Numbered from the stretch's first letter, positions 50,801 to 58,901 are shown. The stretch: DNA of 64,000 nucleotides from Planosporangium thailandense (GCF_011947195.1 NZ_JAATVY010000017.1:91362-155361), one strand, 5' to 3'. The notes: generated by a model not told the origin, from the sequence alone. Program-made: numbers and translations.

Positions 50801-51841
50801 ATGAAGGTCGGGCGCGGCTGCGAGATCAGCACGATCATCGACGTGGTGCCGGAGCTGAACCGGATCGGCGGCGACACGTTCTTCGCCGACGGCATCTACC
50901 TCGGCGGTCCCCGGGTCCACCGGGGCACCGTCGCCCTGGGACGGACCCGCCTGAGCCGCAACACCTTCCTCGGCAACCACGCGGTCATCGCCGGCGGCCA
51001 GTGGCTGCCGGAGGACATCCTGATCGGTATCTGCACCGTGGCCGACGACCGCGTCGTACGCCCCGGCACCTCCTGGTTCGGCCATCCGCCCTTCGAACTG
51101 CCCCGCCGCGAGGTGGTGGAGTGCGACCGGCGCCTCACGCACAACCCGCCGCTCATCCGGCGCGTCAACCGCCTGTTCTGGGAGTGGCTGCGGTTCGCCC
51201 TGCCGGTGGTGCCGCTGCTGTTCCTCGTGGCCTGGGTGGCCGCGATGGCGCGCGCGGAGGCGGCGATGCCACTGGAGGTGCTGTTCGCGGTGGGCGCCGC
51301 CGCGGTCAGCCTCGCCACGGCCGTTCTGCCGTGCCTGTTCGTGCTCGCTCTCAAGTGGATACTCCTGGGCCGGGTGCGGCCCGGCACGCATCCGCTCTGG
51401 TCGTGCTGGGCCAGCCGGTGGGACTTCCTGTACGTGGCCTGGGGGTTCATCGCCAGCGGCGTCCTGGCGTCGCTGGAGGGAACGCTGCTGCTGGCGGTGT
51501 ACCTGCGCGCGATGGGCATGAAGATCGGCAAACGCGTGGTCCTCAGCGAGGGCTTCGCCCAGGTCGTCGACCCCGACATGCTGCACATCGACGACGACGC
51601 GACGGTGAACGCGATGTTCCAGGCCCACACGTTCGAAGACCGGGTCTTGAAGATCGCCCAGGTCCGGGTGGGCGCCGGGTCCACGCTGGCGGACGGCACC
51701 GTTCCCCTGTACGGCGCGGACATCGGGATGGGCACCTACGTCGCGCCGCACAGTGTGATCATGAAGCAGGAACGGCTCCTGCCCGGCCTGCGCTACGAAG
51801 GCGCGCCGTGCCGGCGGGAACAGCAACCGGCTCAGCGTTGA
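47834..51841 (+). CDS. Pls-type (epsilon-poly-lysine synthetase-like) membrane NRPS
   Basis: 1335 residues, close to epsilon-poly-L-lysine synthetase (about 1320). Domain order: adenylation (1-510) with A3 YTSGTTGRPKGV, Asp of the amino-group site in AYDSSVEEVW, A5 NGYGPTECTV, A7 YRTGDL, A8 GRIDSQVKLRGYRIE and A10 Lys in GASGKVRRN; carrier domain with Ser561 in LGGSSL; then about six membrane helices separating three soluble domains with left-handed beta-helix, acyltransferase-like hexapeptide patterns (ARIGRRVHIHRGVNL, MKVGRGCEISTI, MKIGKRVVLS). This is the Pls/PosA layout, which polymerises one amino acid without a condensation domain. The preserved Asp indicates an alpha-amino acid. GTG 47834 follows GAGGAG and overlaps the SET gene. 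Confidence 0.88.
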   Translation: MSLTVEWRSVTGQPTVLHEFFERSADRWPDAIAVDVPPGPGRPRRRQLSYRELRWRSDDLVSAILAADNGDGAPVVAVFLPRTTEDVYASQLAVLKAGYGFVCVDPAFPDEQVGYILRDARAAILLTDAQGAERARRTGYQGAVVRLDRPLRPPAVSLAPPPPPPADSLAYVIYTSGTTGRPKGVMIGHRSIANLVGSDVTEFGLGPGDRVAQGSSAAYDSSVEEVWLAWASGATVVVLDDDAARLGPDLVPWLRHERITVLCPPPTLLRTTGCADPRTELPDLRLLYVGGEALTADVVERWAPGRRMVNGYGPTECTVTCVRGDVVAGAPITVGRPVPGMRAWVLDENLTPVRDGEPGELCMAGAGVALGYLNQPELTAAKFPTLPLLGRVYRTGDLVSAGPDGTLFYHGRIDSQVKLRGYRIELEAIEAHLARCPGVREAACCVQGEGAAQTLVAFVVAADPGRPPDPDALKAQLQRSLPVYMVPSLFGTIEELPRGASGKVRRNDLPVLTAGRRQRSATAAGPSEPVEQLILRAVEEAVATGGASVDDDFFNDLGGSSLQAAIVISALRADPRTEAITVRDLYEARTVRALARRATSSPSDARAAQVVAARPRRPVGDPARVTLAQSVWLLLELLILAPLGYLTVFRILPLLSEYIGLVPLIVVVPVLLAPLSTLWTPISISIVAQLKKLLIGRYEPTRVPVWSDLYVRMWIMRQVVRIVPWRSIAGTEFQCMALRALGARIGRRVHIHRGVNLLSGGWDLLEIGDDVTLSQDASIGLVTLSDGHVVVGPVTIADGATLDVRAGVGPYTRVGRNAWLAALSSLPASGTIPDGERWDGVPARPVGPAPAPPTVTARGSYLSPVLHGIAMIVAGNLLRTVLAVPFLLVTILFVRWFNLTYDSLLAALTHPMSHLGMLGTAAALACVGLVGEVALEAIAARAIGTVRPGVISRWSPSYIRVWLKAGLVDSAGHWLSGGLFWPTWLRWAGMKVGRGCEISTIIDVVPELNRIGGDTFFADGIYLGGPRVHRGTVALGRTRLSRNTFLGNHAVIAGGQWLPEDILIGICTVADDRVVRPGTSWFGHPPFELPRREVVECDRRLTHNPPLIRRVNRLFWEWLRFALPVVPLLFLVAWVAAMARAEAAMPLEVLFAVGAAAVSLATAVLPCLFVLALKWILLGRVRPGTHPLWSCWASRWDFLYVAWGFIASGVLASLEGTLLLAVYLRAMGMKIGKRVVLSEGFAQVVDPDMLHIDDDATVNAMFQAHTFEDRVLKIAQVRVGAGSTLADGTVPLYGADIGMGTYVAPHSVIMKQERLLPGLRYEGAPCRREQQPAQR

Positions 51842-51874
51842 CAGCACACGCGTACGCGCGGAGCCGGACGCCGG

Positions 51875-53197
51875 TCACGTCTCGTCGGCCGGGCCGGGTC
51901 GCCAGCCGCGCGCACGCCCCCGCGGCACCACGACCGCCAGCGCCACGACCAGCGCGGCGACGGTCGCCACGCCGCCGACGAGCCACAGCGCGACGGTACG
52001 GCGGCGGGTCAGCGACGCGGCGGCCGCCGCCTCCGCAGCCGGGTCACGCTCGATCCCCGGCAGTGGTGACGCCTGCTGCTGCGCACCGGTCGCGAGGACG
52101 CCCGTCGCCGCCCGGTACGGGTTGAGCACGCCCTGGCCGTACTCGGGGCTGCCGGGCGGGCCGGGCGCCGGGTCGGCCGTGGCCATCAGGCGGGCCGCGA
52201 CCTGGCGGGGCGTGATGGTGCGCCCGTACTTCTGGATGACGATGGCGGCCGCCGCCGACACGAACGGCGTGGCCATGCTCGTACCCTCGAACATCTGGTA
52301 GCCGCCGCCGGGCAGCGCCGCCTGGATGTCGTGACCGGGGGCCACCAGACTCACGTAGCTGCCCACCTGCGACTGCGCCAGCCGGACGCCCGTCTCGTCG
52401 ATCGCGCCGACCCCGATGACGCCCTTGTACGCGGCCGGGTACGGCGTCGGGTCCTTGCCGCCGTTCTGGCCGTGGGCGTTGCCGACCGCGGCCACGACGA
52501 CGACGTTGTTGGCGAGCGCGTTGTCGATCGCGCGGTGTACGTCCGGGTTGTCCTCGGTCAGCACCAGCGAGAGGTTGATCACCCGGGCGTGACGCTGGAC
52601 GGCCTGGTCGATCGCCTGGGCCAGCTCGGCCGGGGTGCCCCGGCCGCTGTCGTTACCCTCGGTGTGCTCGTTGGCCCGGATCGGCAGGATCTTCACGCCC
52701 GGAGCGAGCCCCTGAAAGGGTGTACCCGGGATCCGCCGCGCGGCGATGAGGCTGGCCACCTCCGTGCCGTGCCCGACACAGTCCTCCTGGCCATTGCCCG
52801 TCTTTTCGAACGCGTCCCACCCGGTCAGCACCTGGCCGCGAAGCTGCGGGTGGTGCGCGTCCACACCGGAGTCGATGACGGCCACGGTCACGCCGGTCCC
52901 GTCGGCGCCGAGCGCCGCGAGCTGCTTGAAGTCCCAGTGCTGCTGCGGCCACGGCTGGGCGCTGACCGACGGCAGCGGCTGCGGCACCCTCGTGGTCTTG
53001 CAGGTCGCCGCCGCGGGCGTCGGCGCGACCACGACCACGCCCAGCGCGACCAGGACGACCGCCGCGCCGCCGGCCGCGATCCGCGCGACCAGGGGGTGCC
53101 GCCGCCACCGGCGCGCGCGCCGCGCGCCCGCCGGCCCCGGACCGGGCACCGGCCCGGCGCGGTACCCGTCCAGCCTGCCTCGGCCGCTGTGCCGCAT
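51875..53197 (-). CDS. mycP: Mycosin, type VII secretion-associated subtilisin-like protease
   Basis: 440 residues. Basic N-terminus, signal-like helix IAAGGAAVVLVALGVVVVA, then a subtilase domain with catalytic Asp in VAVIDSGVDAHHPQL, His in GHGTEVASLIA and Ser in EGTSMATPFVSAA, and oxyanion Asn in AAVGNAHG. A C-terminal helix (VALWLVGGVATVAALVVALA) with a basic tail anchors it with the catalytic domain outside. This matches MycP proteases of ESX systems. No other ESX genes are in the window, and it converges with the Pls-like gene, so its role here is unclear. ATG 53197 follows GGGAGG. Confidence 0.88.
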   Translation of the reverse strand: MRHSGRGRLDGYRAGPVPGPGPAGARRARRWRRHPLVARIAAGGAAVVLVALGVVVVAPTPAAATCKTTRVPQPLPSVSAQPWPQQHWDFKQLAALGADGTGVTVAVIDSGVDAHHPQLRGQVLTGWDAFEKTGNGQEDCVGHGTEVASLIAARRIPGTPFQGLAPGVKILPIRANEHTEGNDSGRGTPAELAQAIDQAVQRHARVINLSLVLTEDNPDVHRAIDNALANNVVVVAAVGNAHGQNGGKDPTPYPAAYKGVIGVGAIDETGVRLAQSQVGSYVSLVAPGHDIQAALPGGGYQMFEGTSMATPFVSAAAAIVIQKYGRTITPRQVAARLMATADPAPGPPGSPEYGQGVLNPYRAATGVLATGAQQQASPLPGIERDPAAEAAAAASLTRRRTVALWLVGGVATVAALVVALAVVVPRGRARGWRPGPADET

Positions 53198-53289
53198 CAG
53201 CCCTCCCCGCTGGGATCGTCGAACGCCGTCCGTCGATGAGGATGGTATGTGGCGTTCCCGATCGGCGGGCGCCCTGGGCGGCGGAGACG

Positions 53290-53352
53290 TTCGGCGTTTA
53301 GCCCTGGGCGTTCAGCGTTTAGCCCTGGGCGTTCAGCGTTTAGCCCTGGGCG
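53290..53352. repeat. Three tandem copies of a 21-bp unit
   Basis: Units at 53290-53310, 53311-53331 and 53332-53352 share the core GCGTTTAGCCCTGGGCG, with one base difference in the first copy; a partial copy (GCCCTGGGCG) lies at 53271-53280. The block is in the 225-bp space between the divergent mycosin and DinB-like genes. Period of two helical turns would place bound proteins on one face of DNA. Confidence 0.8.
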
Positions 53353-53422
53353 GAGGCGGTACCCCGGTTCGTGACGGGGACGCCGACGGCGACCATCAGC
53401 ATCCGAAGGAGGCCCTTCCCGC

Positions 53423-53932
53423 ATGAACGTGAGCGAGCTGCTGATCGAAGCGTACGATCGGCTTCCCGACCTCGTCCGGTCCGCCGTCGACGGGCTGACC
53501 GCCGAACAGCTGCGGTGGGCGCCGGCGCCGGGCGCGAACCCAATCGGCTGGTTGGTGTGGCATCTCACCCGGGTGCAGGATCACCACATCGCCGAGCTGC
53601 TCGGGCGGGACCAGGTGTGGGTGTCGGGCGACTGGGCCGGCCACCTCGGCCTCGATCCCGACCCGAACAACACCGGGTACGGCCACTCCCCCGCACAGAT
53701 CGCCAGCGTCCGGCCGGACGGGCCGCAGGCTCTCATCGGGTACTACGACGCGGTGGCGGCGCGTACCCGGGACTTCCTGCGCAGCCTCAAACCGGAGGAC
53801 CTCGACCGGATCGTCGACGAACGATGGGACCCGCCGGTCACGCTCGGTGTCCGGCTGGTGAGCATCGTCAACGACGACGACCAGCACGTGGGTCAGGCCG
53901 CGTACGTACGGGGGCTCCTGGAGAAGCGGTGA
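53423..53932 (+). CDS. DinB-like (mycothiol-dependent maleylpyruvate isomerase fold) protein
   Basis: 169 residues. Four-helix DinB/DUF664 fold with a His triad: His in NPIGWLVWHLTRVQDHHIAE and His in DDDQHVGQAAYVRG. The motif W-H-L-T-R-V-x-D-x-H near residue 45 and the final D-x-x-H-V-G-Q are typical. In actinobacteria such proteins often are thiol-dependent (mycothiol) transferases. ATG 53423 follows AAGGAGG. Substrate unknown. Confidence 0.85.
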   Translation: MNVSELLIEAYDRLPDLVRSAVDGLTAEQLRWAPAPGANPIGWLVWHLTRVQDHHIAELLGRDQVWVSGDWAGHLGLDPDPNNTGYGHSPAQIASVRPDGPQALIGYYDAVAARTRDFLRSLKPEDLDRIVDERWDPPVTLGVRLVSIVNDDDQHVGQAAYVRGLLEKR

Positions 53933-53960
53933 GCGGCACCGATCGGTGCCTGATAGCGAC

Positions 53961-53997
53961 GATCCCCGCCCCTGTCCGGTGGACAGAGGCGGGGATC
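53961..53997. terminator. Bidirectional terminator between DinB-like and cold-shock genes
   Basis: GATCCCCGCC-CCTGTCC pairs with GGACAGA-GGCGGGGATC around GGT, a 16-17-bp stem with one mismatch. Lies between the convergent stops at 53932 and 54020. Confidence 0.82.
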
Positions 53998-54019
53998 GAA
54001 CGTGAAACGTCGCTCAGCT

Positions 54020-54223
54020 TCAGATGGGGCGGACCTGCTCGGCCTGCGGGCCCTTCTGGCCCTGCACGATCTCGAACTCGACCCGCTGGTTCTCCTCGAG
54101 GGACCGGTAGCCGTTGGACTGGATCGCCGAGTAGTGGACGAACACGTCGGCGCCACCGTCGTCCTGGCTGATGAAACCGAAGCCCTTTTCGGCGTTGAAC
54201 CACTTCACGGTGCCCTGTGCCAT
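54020..54223 (-). CDS. cspA: Cold-shock protein (CspA family)
   Basis: 67 residues, the standard size of an RNA-binding cold-shock domain. RNP1 is KGFGFI and RNP2 is VFVHYSAI, with N-terminal [16 protein letters not shown]. Binds single-stranded RNA and melts secondary structure. ATG 54223 is used because GGGAGA lies 8 nt upstream; the ATG at 54229 is too close to that site. It is preceded by a long upstream region typical of csp genes with cold-sensitive 5' UTR. Confidence 0.95.
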   Translation of the reverse strand: MAQGTVKWFNAEKGFGFISQDDGGADVFVHYSAIQSNGYRSLEENQRVEFEIVQGQKGPQAEQVRPI

Positions 54224-54229
54224 TGTCAT

Positions 54230-54573
54230 TCTCCCTTGTCAGGCGTGGATCTGCGTCGTGCAGACCCGGAAGCCGTTGGTCGAGCGGCCCCACATCGCCC
54301 GACCCGCTGACCGCGCGCACGCGCCGACAACGGGCAGGGATAAGGCGAACCACCTACCCAAAAACCTCGATCACCCTAGCAAGCATCGCGGCGAAATCGC
54401 AGGGGCCTGTTGTCACCATCTCGACACAACCGCGCCACCGGTCCGCGTGGGCGGCCCGGCGTGGCGATCCGTGCTCCCGAATTGCACCCTAACGGCTACC
54501 TATCTGGCGGCGCGCCGCGGCGACGATCCCCGGTGCGGTGCACCCGCACCCTGATGTGCGCAGGAGGTCCACG
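54230..54573. other. 344-bp divergent region between csp and response regulator genes
   Basis: No gene seen. It should hold the csp 5' UTR and promoter on the minus strand and the response-regulator promoter on the plus strand. The stretch 54340-54400 is relatively AT-rich. TTGCAC at about 54482 and TATCT near 54500 could be promoter elements, but the spacing is short. No terminator. Confidence 0.4.
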
Positions 54574-55041
54574 ATGGCGCTGCCTCTCCTCGAGCACGAC
54601 CCGAACCGACGGCCGCTACCCACCGTCGTCGCCCCTCGGCGACCCGGGCCGCCGCCCACGACCGCCCGCGCGACGGTGCTGGTCATCGACGACGACCCGG
54701 ACGTACGCGAACTCCTCACCGCACAGCTCAGCTGCGAGGGTTACCACGTACGCGTCGCCGAGGACGGCCCGTCCGGCCTCGCCGCCGCGCGGACCATCAG
54801 CCCCGACATCATCGTGCTCGACGTCCGCATGCCGCAGATGACCGGCTTCGACGTCTGCACCCGGCTGCGGGCGGAGACGTCGACCGCCCACGTGCCGGTG
54901 CTGATCCTCAGCGCGTACGCCAACCCCGCCGACATGCGGGCGCCGGGGCACGCGGCCGGGGCGGACGGCTACCTGCTCAAGCCGTACCGGCGCGAGGACC
55001 TTGTCGACCGGATCGAAGCGCTGCTCATCGGCGCGCGCTAG
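54574..55041 (+). CDS. Single-domain response regulator
   Basis: 155 residues: a Pro-rich 30-residue leader, then one receiver domain with VLVIDDDPDVRELL, phosphoacceptor Asp in IIVLDVRMPQMTGF, Ser/Ala in LILSAYAN and Lys in YLLKPYRREDLVDRI. No output domain, so it probably works through phosphorelay or protein partners. ATG 54574 follows AGGAGG. No kinase gene adjacent. Confidence 0.9.
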   Translation: MALPLLEHDPNRRPLPTVVAPRRPGPPPTTARATVLVIDDDPDVRELLTAQLSCEGYHVRVAEDGPSGLAAARTISPDIIVLDVRMPQMTGFDVCTRLRAETSTAHVPVLILSAYANPADMRAPGHAAGADGYLLKPYRREDLVDRIEALLIGAR

Positions 55042-55374
55042 TACCTCCCCTGTCCGCCCCGGTCGGTCATCGCGTCGCCGACCGTCCACCGGCCCGGGGT
55101 GTTCTCCTCCGCACCCACGTCGGGTGATCTCGACCAGGCGCCGTGCCCGCGTCATTTCCTGAGGCCGGGGGCCTGCGTAGGGCCGGCGTCCGCCGTCCCG
55201 TGCCCGACGGCGGGGCGGCGCGGGCGGCGGCCCGGCCGGACGGCCTCGCGACGGGACCAACGGACCCGTCCGTACGGGACCGATGACCGCGTCGCGAACG
55301 CGCCGCGCCGGAGAGGCTGTGAAGTGGCCGGCGGGCCCTCGCCGTCCGCTGCCGCTCGACGCGAGGAGAGACCG
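55042..55374. other. 333-bp upstream region of the tandem universal stress gene
   Basis: No gene supported. Contains GGGACCAACGGACCC near 55253-55267 and a further GGGACCGATGACC near 55278-55290, imperfect palindromes of the GGGAC-type seen before other stress genes here. The rest is very GC-rich with many CGGC runs. Confidence 0.35.
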
Positions 55375-56250
55375 ATGGAGATGCCGAAGATCGTCGTAGG
55401 GGTGGACGGCTCACCGGCCAGCATCACGGCGCTGCGCTGGGCCGCGCGGGAGGCCCAGCGTCGGGGGGTCGAGCTCGAGGTGGTGCTGGCCTACAACTCG
55501 CGGCTGCCCGGCGCGCCCCACCGGACCAGTCCGCACCCGCTCAAAGAGGCCGTCGACTTCGCCTCCTCGCTGATGGACGCCGCCGTCGCCGAGGCGCGGA
55601 CAGTCGCGCCGCACGTACGCGTGCACGGCGCCGCCACGCTCGGCGCCGCCGCGCCGACCCTGCTCGACGCGGCCAGGAACGCCCTCCTCCTGGTGGTCGG
55701 CAGCCGTGGCGGCGGTGGCTTCGCCAGCCTCCTGGCCGGCTCGGTCAGCATCCGGGTCGCCGCGGAGGCCTGCAGCCCGGTCGCGGTGGTCCGGGGTGAC
55801 CCCGACAACGACACCGGGCCGCTCGTCGTCGGCGTAGACGGCTCGGACTCCGCCGATCTCGCGGTCGGAATCGCCTTCGCCGAGGCGTCCCGGCGTGGCT
55901 GCGCCGTGAAGGCGGTCCGGGCGTACCACGAGCCCACGATGCCGGTGCCGGCCGGCCCGCCCATCGACTACGACCCGGCCTGGCTGCACGCCGAACTGCG
56001 CGCCGAAGTGATCGAGCAGGTCTCCGGCTGGCGGGACAAGTACCCGGACGTGCCCGTCGAGTACGTGGTCGACCCGGGCAGCCCCGCAGGAGTGCTCGCG
56101 GCCGCCTCCGAGCAGGCCCAGCTGGTCGTCGTCGGGACCCGCGGTCACCACAGCGCCACCGGCTGCCTGCTCATGGGCTCCGTCGGGCTGCAACTGCTGC
56201 ACCACGCACGGTGCCCGGTACTGATCGCCCGGGCCAGGCCCGGCGCTTGA
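55375..56250 (+). CDS. Universal stress protein, tandem UspA domains
   Basis: 291 residues with two UspA domains. First: KIVVGVDGSPASITALRWAA and the ATP-binding motif VVGSRGGGGFASLLAGSVS (G-x2-G-x9-GS). Second: PLVVGVDGSDSADLAVGIAF and VVGTRGHHSATGCLLMGSVG. Tandem USPs are frequent in actinobacteria and are induced in hypoxia, starvation or nitric oxide stress. ATG 55375 follows GAGGAGAG. Converges with an MFS exporter. Confidence 0.92.
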   Translation: MEMPKIVVGVDGSPASITALRWAAREAQRRGVELEVVLAYNSRLPGAPHRTSPHPLKEAVDFASSLMDAAVAEARTVAPHVRVHGAATLGAAAPTLLDAARNALLLVVGSRGGGGFASLLAGSVSIRVAAEACSPVAVVRGDPDNDTGPLVVGVDGSDSADLAVGIAFAEASRRGCAVKAVRAYHEPTMPVPAGPPIDYDPAWLHAELRAEVIEQVSGWRDKYPDVPVEYVVDPGSPAGVLAAASEQAQLVVVGTRGHHSATGCLLMGSVGLQLLHHARCPVLIARARPGA

Positions 56251-56262
56251 GCGTCCCGGCGC

Positions 56263-57513
56263 TCAGCCGGCGGGCTCGACCGCCGCCGCCTCCCCGCCGA
56301 CCAGCGTCCGTCGCCCGACCAGCAGCACGACGACGGTTGCGGCGGTCGCGATCCCGCCGCACGAGGAGGCCCACACCGGCGCGGCGCGGTCCAGCAACAC
56401 GCCCACGACCGCCGCGCCGACGGCCGAGCCCGTCGTGAAGACGGTCACGAGCCAGGCGAACGCCTCGGTGATCGTCCCGGGCGGCGCCAGCCGGTCCACC
56501 AGAACGAAGCTCACCGTCAGCATCGGCGCGAGGAAAAGGCCGGTGACCACCATCAGGACCGCCATGGCCGACGGCGCCGGCCGCAGGCCGACCATCGCGT
56601 AGCTCGTCATGAGACCGGCGGCCAGGAGCAGTGCGCGGGCCCGCATCGACATGGTCCACCGGATCAGGCCGTACCCGACGGCTCCGCACAGCGCGCCCGC
56701 CGCGTTCAGCGCCAGCAGGCCACCGGCCCCGGCGGGCACGCGATGCTGCTCCGCGTACCGGACGACCAGGACGTTGAGGCTGCCGATCGCCCCACCGGTG
56801 CCGATCAGACCGGCGAAGAGGACGACGAGGCCCCGGCTGCGCAGGGGGCCGAGCCAGTCGGCGGATCGTTCGGGCGCACGGTAGTTTCGCGACGGCGGCG
56901 CGGTGGCGACGACGAGCACGCCGAGGAGGCCGAGCAGCGCGGCAAGCCACAGTGCGGACGCCGGCGAGGCGAGGGCCACCATCCCGGTGACGATGAGCGG
57001 GGCCCCGATGAAGATCAGCTCCTGTGCGCCGGAGTCCATCGCATAGGCCTTCTCCACCAGGTCGGGCGCCACGATGTGCGGCCACAGGACCCGCAGGCAC
57101 GGTTCGAGCGGAGGGGTCGCCGCACCGGCCAGCACGGCACCGGTCAACACGACCGGCGGGCTGTGTGGCGCCGCGCCGATCAGCAGGAAACCGCCGCCGG
57201 CGAGTACCGCGGTGGGGAGCAGGACACGGGGCTGCCCGATCCGGTCGACCAGCCGGCCCAGCAACGGCCCGCCCACCGCCGCGGAGATGGCCAACGCACC
57301 GGACGCCAGGCCGACGAGCCCGTACGACGCCCGCGCATGTCGAAGCACCAGAGGTACGGCGAGAAGACCCATTCCGGTGGGCAGCCGCCCGATCAGCGTC
57401 CCGGCGAGCAGGCGCAGCACGAACGGCGACCGCAGCAGGCTCAGATATCCCACGGGACCGGGGAAAAGCCGTCGGACGCCGACACCATGGCGCGCCCGCA
57501 GCACGTCGGACAC
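56263..57513 (-). CDS. MFS transporter, putative drug exporter
   Basis: About 416 residues, 12 helices. Landmarks: LSLLRSPFVLRLLAGTLIGR, PLVLRHARASYGLVGLASGA, the helix 2-3 loop GPLLGRLVDRIGQPRVLL, and AYAMDSGAQELIFIGAPLI. The last phrase with D-S-x-x-Q-E is usual in a family of uncharacterised actinobacterial MFS exporters. The start is uncertain: GTG 57513 fits best, an ATG at 57579 would add a Cys/His-rich stretch (DCDHCRHEY) not typical of MFS. Stands between two universal stress genes. Substrate unknown. Confidence 0.8.
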   Translation of the reverse strand: MSDVLRARHGVGVRRLFPGPVGYLSLLRSPFVLRLLAGTLIGRLPTGMGLLAVPLVLRHARASYGLVGLASGALAISAAVGGPLLGRLVDRIGQPRVLLPTAVLAGGGFLLIGAAPHSPPVVLTGAVLAGAATPPLEPCLRVLWPHIVAPDLVEKAYAMDSGAQELIFIGAPLIVTGMVALASPASALWLAALLGLLGVLVVATAPPSRNYRAPERSADWLGPLRSRGLVVLFAGLIGTGGAIGSLNVLVVRYAEQHRVPAGAGGLLALNAAGALCGAVGYGLIRWTMSMRARALLLAAGLMTSYAMVGLRPAPSAMAVLMVVTGLFLAPMLTVSFVLVDRLAPPGTITEAFAWLVTVFTTGSAVGAAVVGVLLDRAAPVWASSCGGIATAATVVVLLVGRRTLVGGEAAAVEPAG

Positions 57514-57643
57514 CCTCGTTCCCGCCACCGCGTACTCATGGCGGCAATGATCGCAGTCCACCGTGTCCGGTGGCCGCATCGGGTGCGCCGCCGCGCCGAC
57601 ACGCGACGCCGATGTCAGGGCGTCGCCTGCCCGAGCGCCGCTG

Positions 57644-58156
57644 TCATTCGGCCGGAGGTGCCGTTACGGGTCCGTCCGGGTCGGTGTGCCGGCCGTGCTG
57701 CTCCAGGCGCTCCAGCCGCCGGTCGATGTCGACCAGGCGCGCGAGGATGAGCCGCTGCGTCCGCTCGATCTCCCGCTCGTCGCGCTCGATGATCCGCTCC
57801 TCGTCGCCCACCTCACCGACCACGATCGCGGACGCGGCGACCGCGGTGAGGAAGGCGAAACTGCCGATACCCACGAACATCAGCGCCGCCGCCACCAGCC
57901 GCCCGGCGGCGCTCGCCGGGACCATGTCGCCGTAGCCGACCGTGGTGAAGGTGGTCACTGCCCACCACAGCCCCGCCGGAATATCCGGGAAGCGGCCGGG
58001 GTCGGTCAGGGTCACGAGCACCGCGGCGCTCAGTACGACCAGCCCGGTGAACGCGGTGATCGAGGCGACCGCCTGCAGCCACGACAGTCGGGGCCGGCGC
58101 CGCACCAGCATCCGCAGCGGCGGCGGCAGGAACGCCCGCCCTCGCGTGCCACGCAT
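57644..58156 (-). CDS. Two-helix potassium channel (TVGYGD filter)
   Basis: 170 residues. Basic N-terminus, helix 1 LQAVASITAFTGLVVLSAAVLV, pore loop with selectivity filter WWAVTTFTTVGYGDMVPASA, helix 2 LVAAALMFVGIGSFAFLTAV, then a charged C-terminal helix (EERIIERDEREIERTQRLIL) likely a coiled coil that assembles the tetramer. No RCK or nucleotide-binding domain. ATG 58156 follows GGGGAGG. Transports K+ passively across the membrane; gating signal unknown. Confidence 0.9.
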   Translation of the reverse strand: MRGTRGRAFLPPPLRMLVRRRPRLSWLQAVASITAFTGLVVLSAAVLVTLTDPGRFPDIPAGLWWAVTTFTTVGYGDMVPASAAGRLVAAALMFVGIGSFAFLTAVAASAIVVGEVGDEERIIERDEREIERTQRLILARLVDIDRRLERLEQHGRHTDPDGPVTAPPAE

Positions 58157-58344
58157 GCGCAACCACCTCCCCGGACCCCGTCGCCTCCCATTCGACCCGT
58201 CCTGCGGCGCATGCGCCCAGAGCCCGAGGCCCGCCCCGAGGGGACCTTCGACCTTCCGCGCCGGGATCAACTGCGGGCTAACGGACCTTGGGCGGAGGCC
58301 CTTGGACCCTGCCCGGTGAACCGGGAAGAGACGATCGTCTAGGC

Positions 58345-58797
58345 ATGGCTGACATCAACAACAACCAGCGGATCGTGGTCGGTGTCGACGGCTCCGAGCC
58401 GTCCAGGCGTGCGCTGCGGTGGGCGCTGCAACAGGCCCAGGCGACCGGCGCGTCGGTGGAGGCGATCCACGTGTGGGACCTTCCGCTCTACGCCGGCGTC
58501 GCACCGGTCATCGACACCGTGAGCGAGAGCGAGGCGCTGGCGAAAGGCGCCGAACAGATCCTCTCGGAGACCGTCGCGGAAGTGGCCGGCGAGCACCCCG
58601 CGGTGCCGGTCCGGACCCGGGTGCTCCAGGGCCACCCGGCGGTCGCGCTGCTCCGCGCGTCCGAAGGCGCCGGGCTGCTGGTGGTCGGGTCCCGCGGCCA
58701 CGGCGGGTTCGTCGGCGCTCTGCTCGGATCGGTGAGCCAGTACTGTGTCCACCACGCCACCTGCCCGGTCCTCGTCATCCGGGGCGAGCACCACTGA
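58345..58797 (+). CDS. Universal stress protein, single UspA domain
   Basis: 150 residues. N-terminal RIVVGVDGSEPSRRALRWAL and ATP-binding motif VVGSRGHGGFVGALLGSVSQ, then HHATCPVLVIRG. ATG 58345 with a weak ribosome site (GGAAGAGA, 14 nt upstream). Upstream at 58240-58310 are GGGGACCTTCGACC and GGACCTTGGGC, GGGAC-like sites similar to those before other stress genes. Probably part of a dormancy or stress regulon. Confidence 0.92.
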   Translation: MADINNNQRIVVGVDGSEPSRRALRWALQQAQATGASVEAIHVWDLPLYAGVAPVIDTVSESEALAKGAEQILSETVAEVAGEHPAVPVRTRVLQGHPAVALLRASEGAGLLVVGSRGHGGFVGALLGSVSQYCVHHATCPVLVIRGEHH

Positions 58798-58855
58798 GCG
58801 GCCCGGCGGCACGGGCGTGCGGTGCCGTTGACGGAAACCGGGACCGCCATGGCCG

Positions 58856-58894
58856 GTGACCCGGCCGACCGGCACCGCCGGCCCGCCGGGTCAC
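58856..58894. terminator. Hairpin terminator between convergent USP and MFS genes
   Basis: GTGACCCGGC (58856-58865) and GCCGGGTCAC (58885-58894) are perfect 10-bp arms around a GC-rich 19-nt loop that can itself fold. Lies between the stops at 58797 and 58902. Confidence 0.68.
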
Positions 58895-58901
58895 GGGGCT
58901 G

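Noticed and set aside
47720..51847. 1375-residue minus-strand ORF
   Set aside because: Shadow of the Pls-like NRPS; no start with a ribosome site and no domains.
51875..53197. Part of a type VII secretion cluster
   Set aside because: No EccB/C/D/E or WXG100 genes are present in the window; only the protease is supported.
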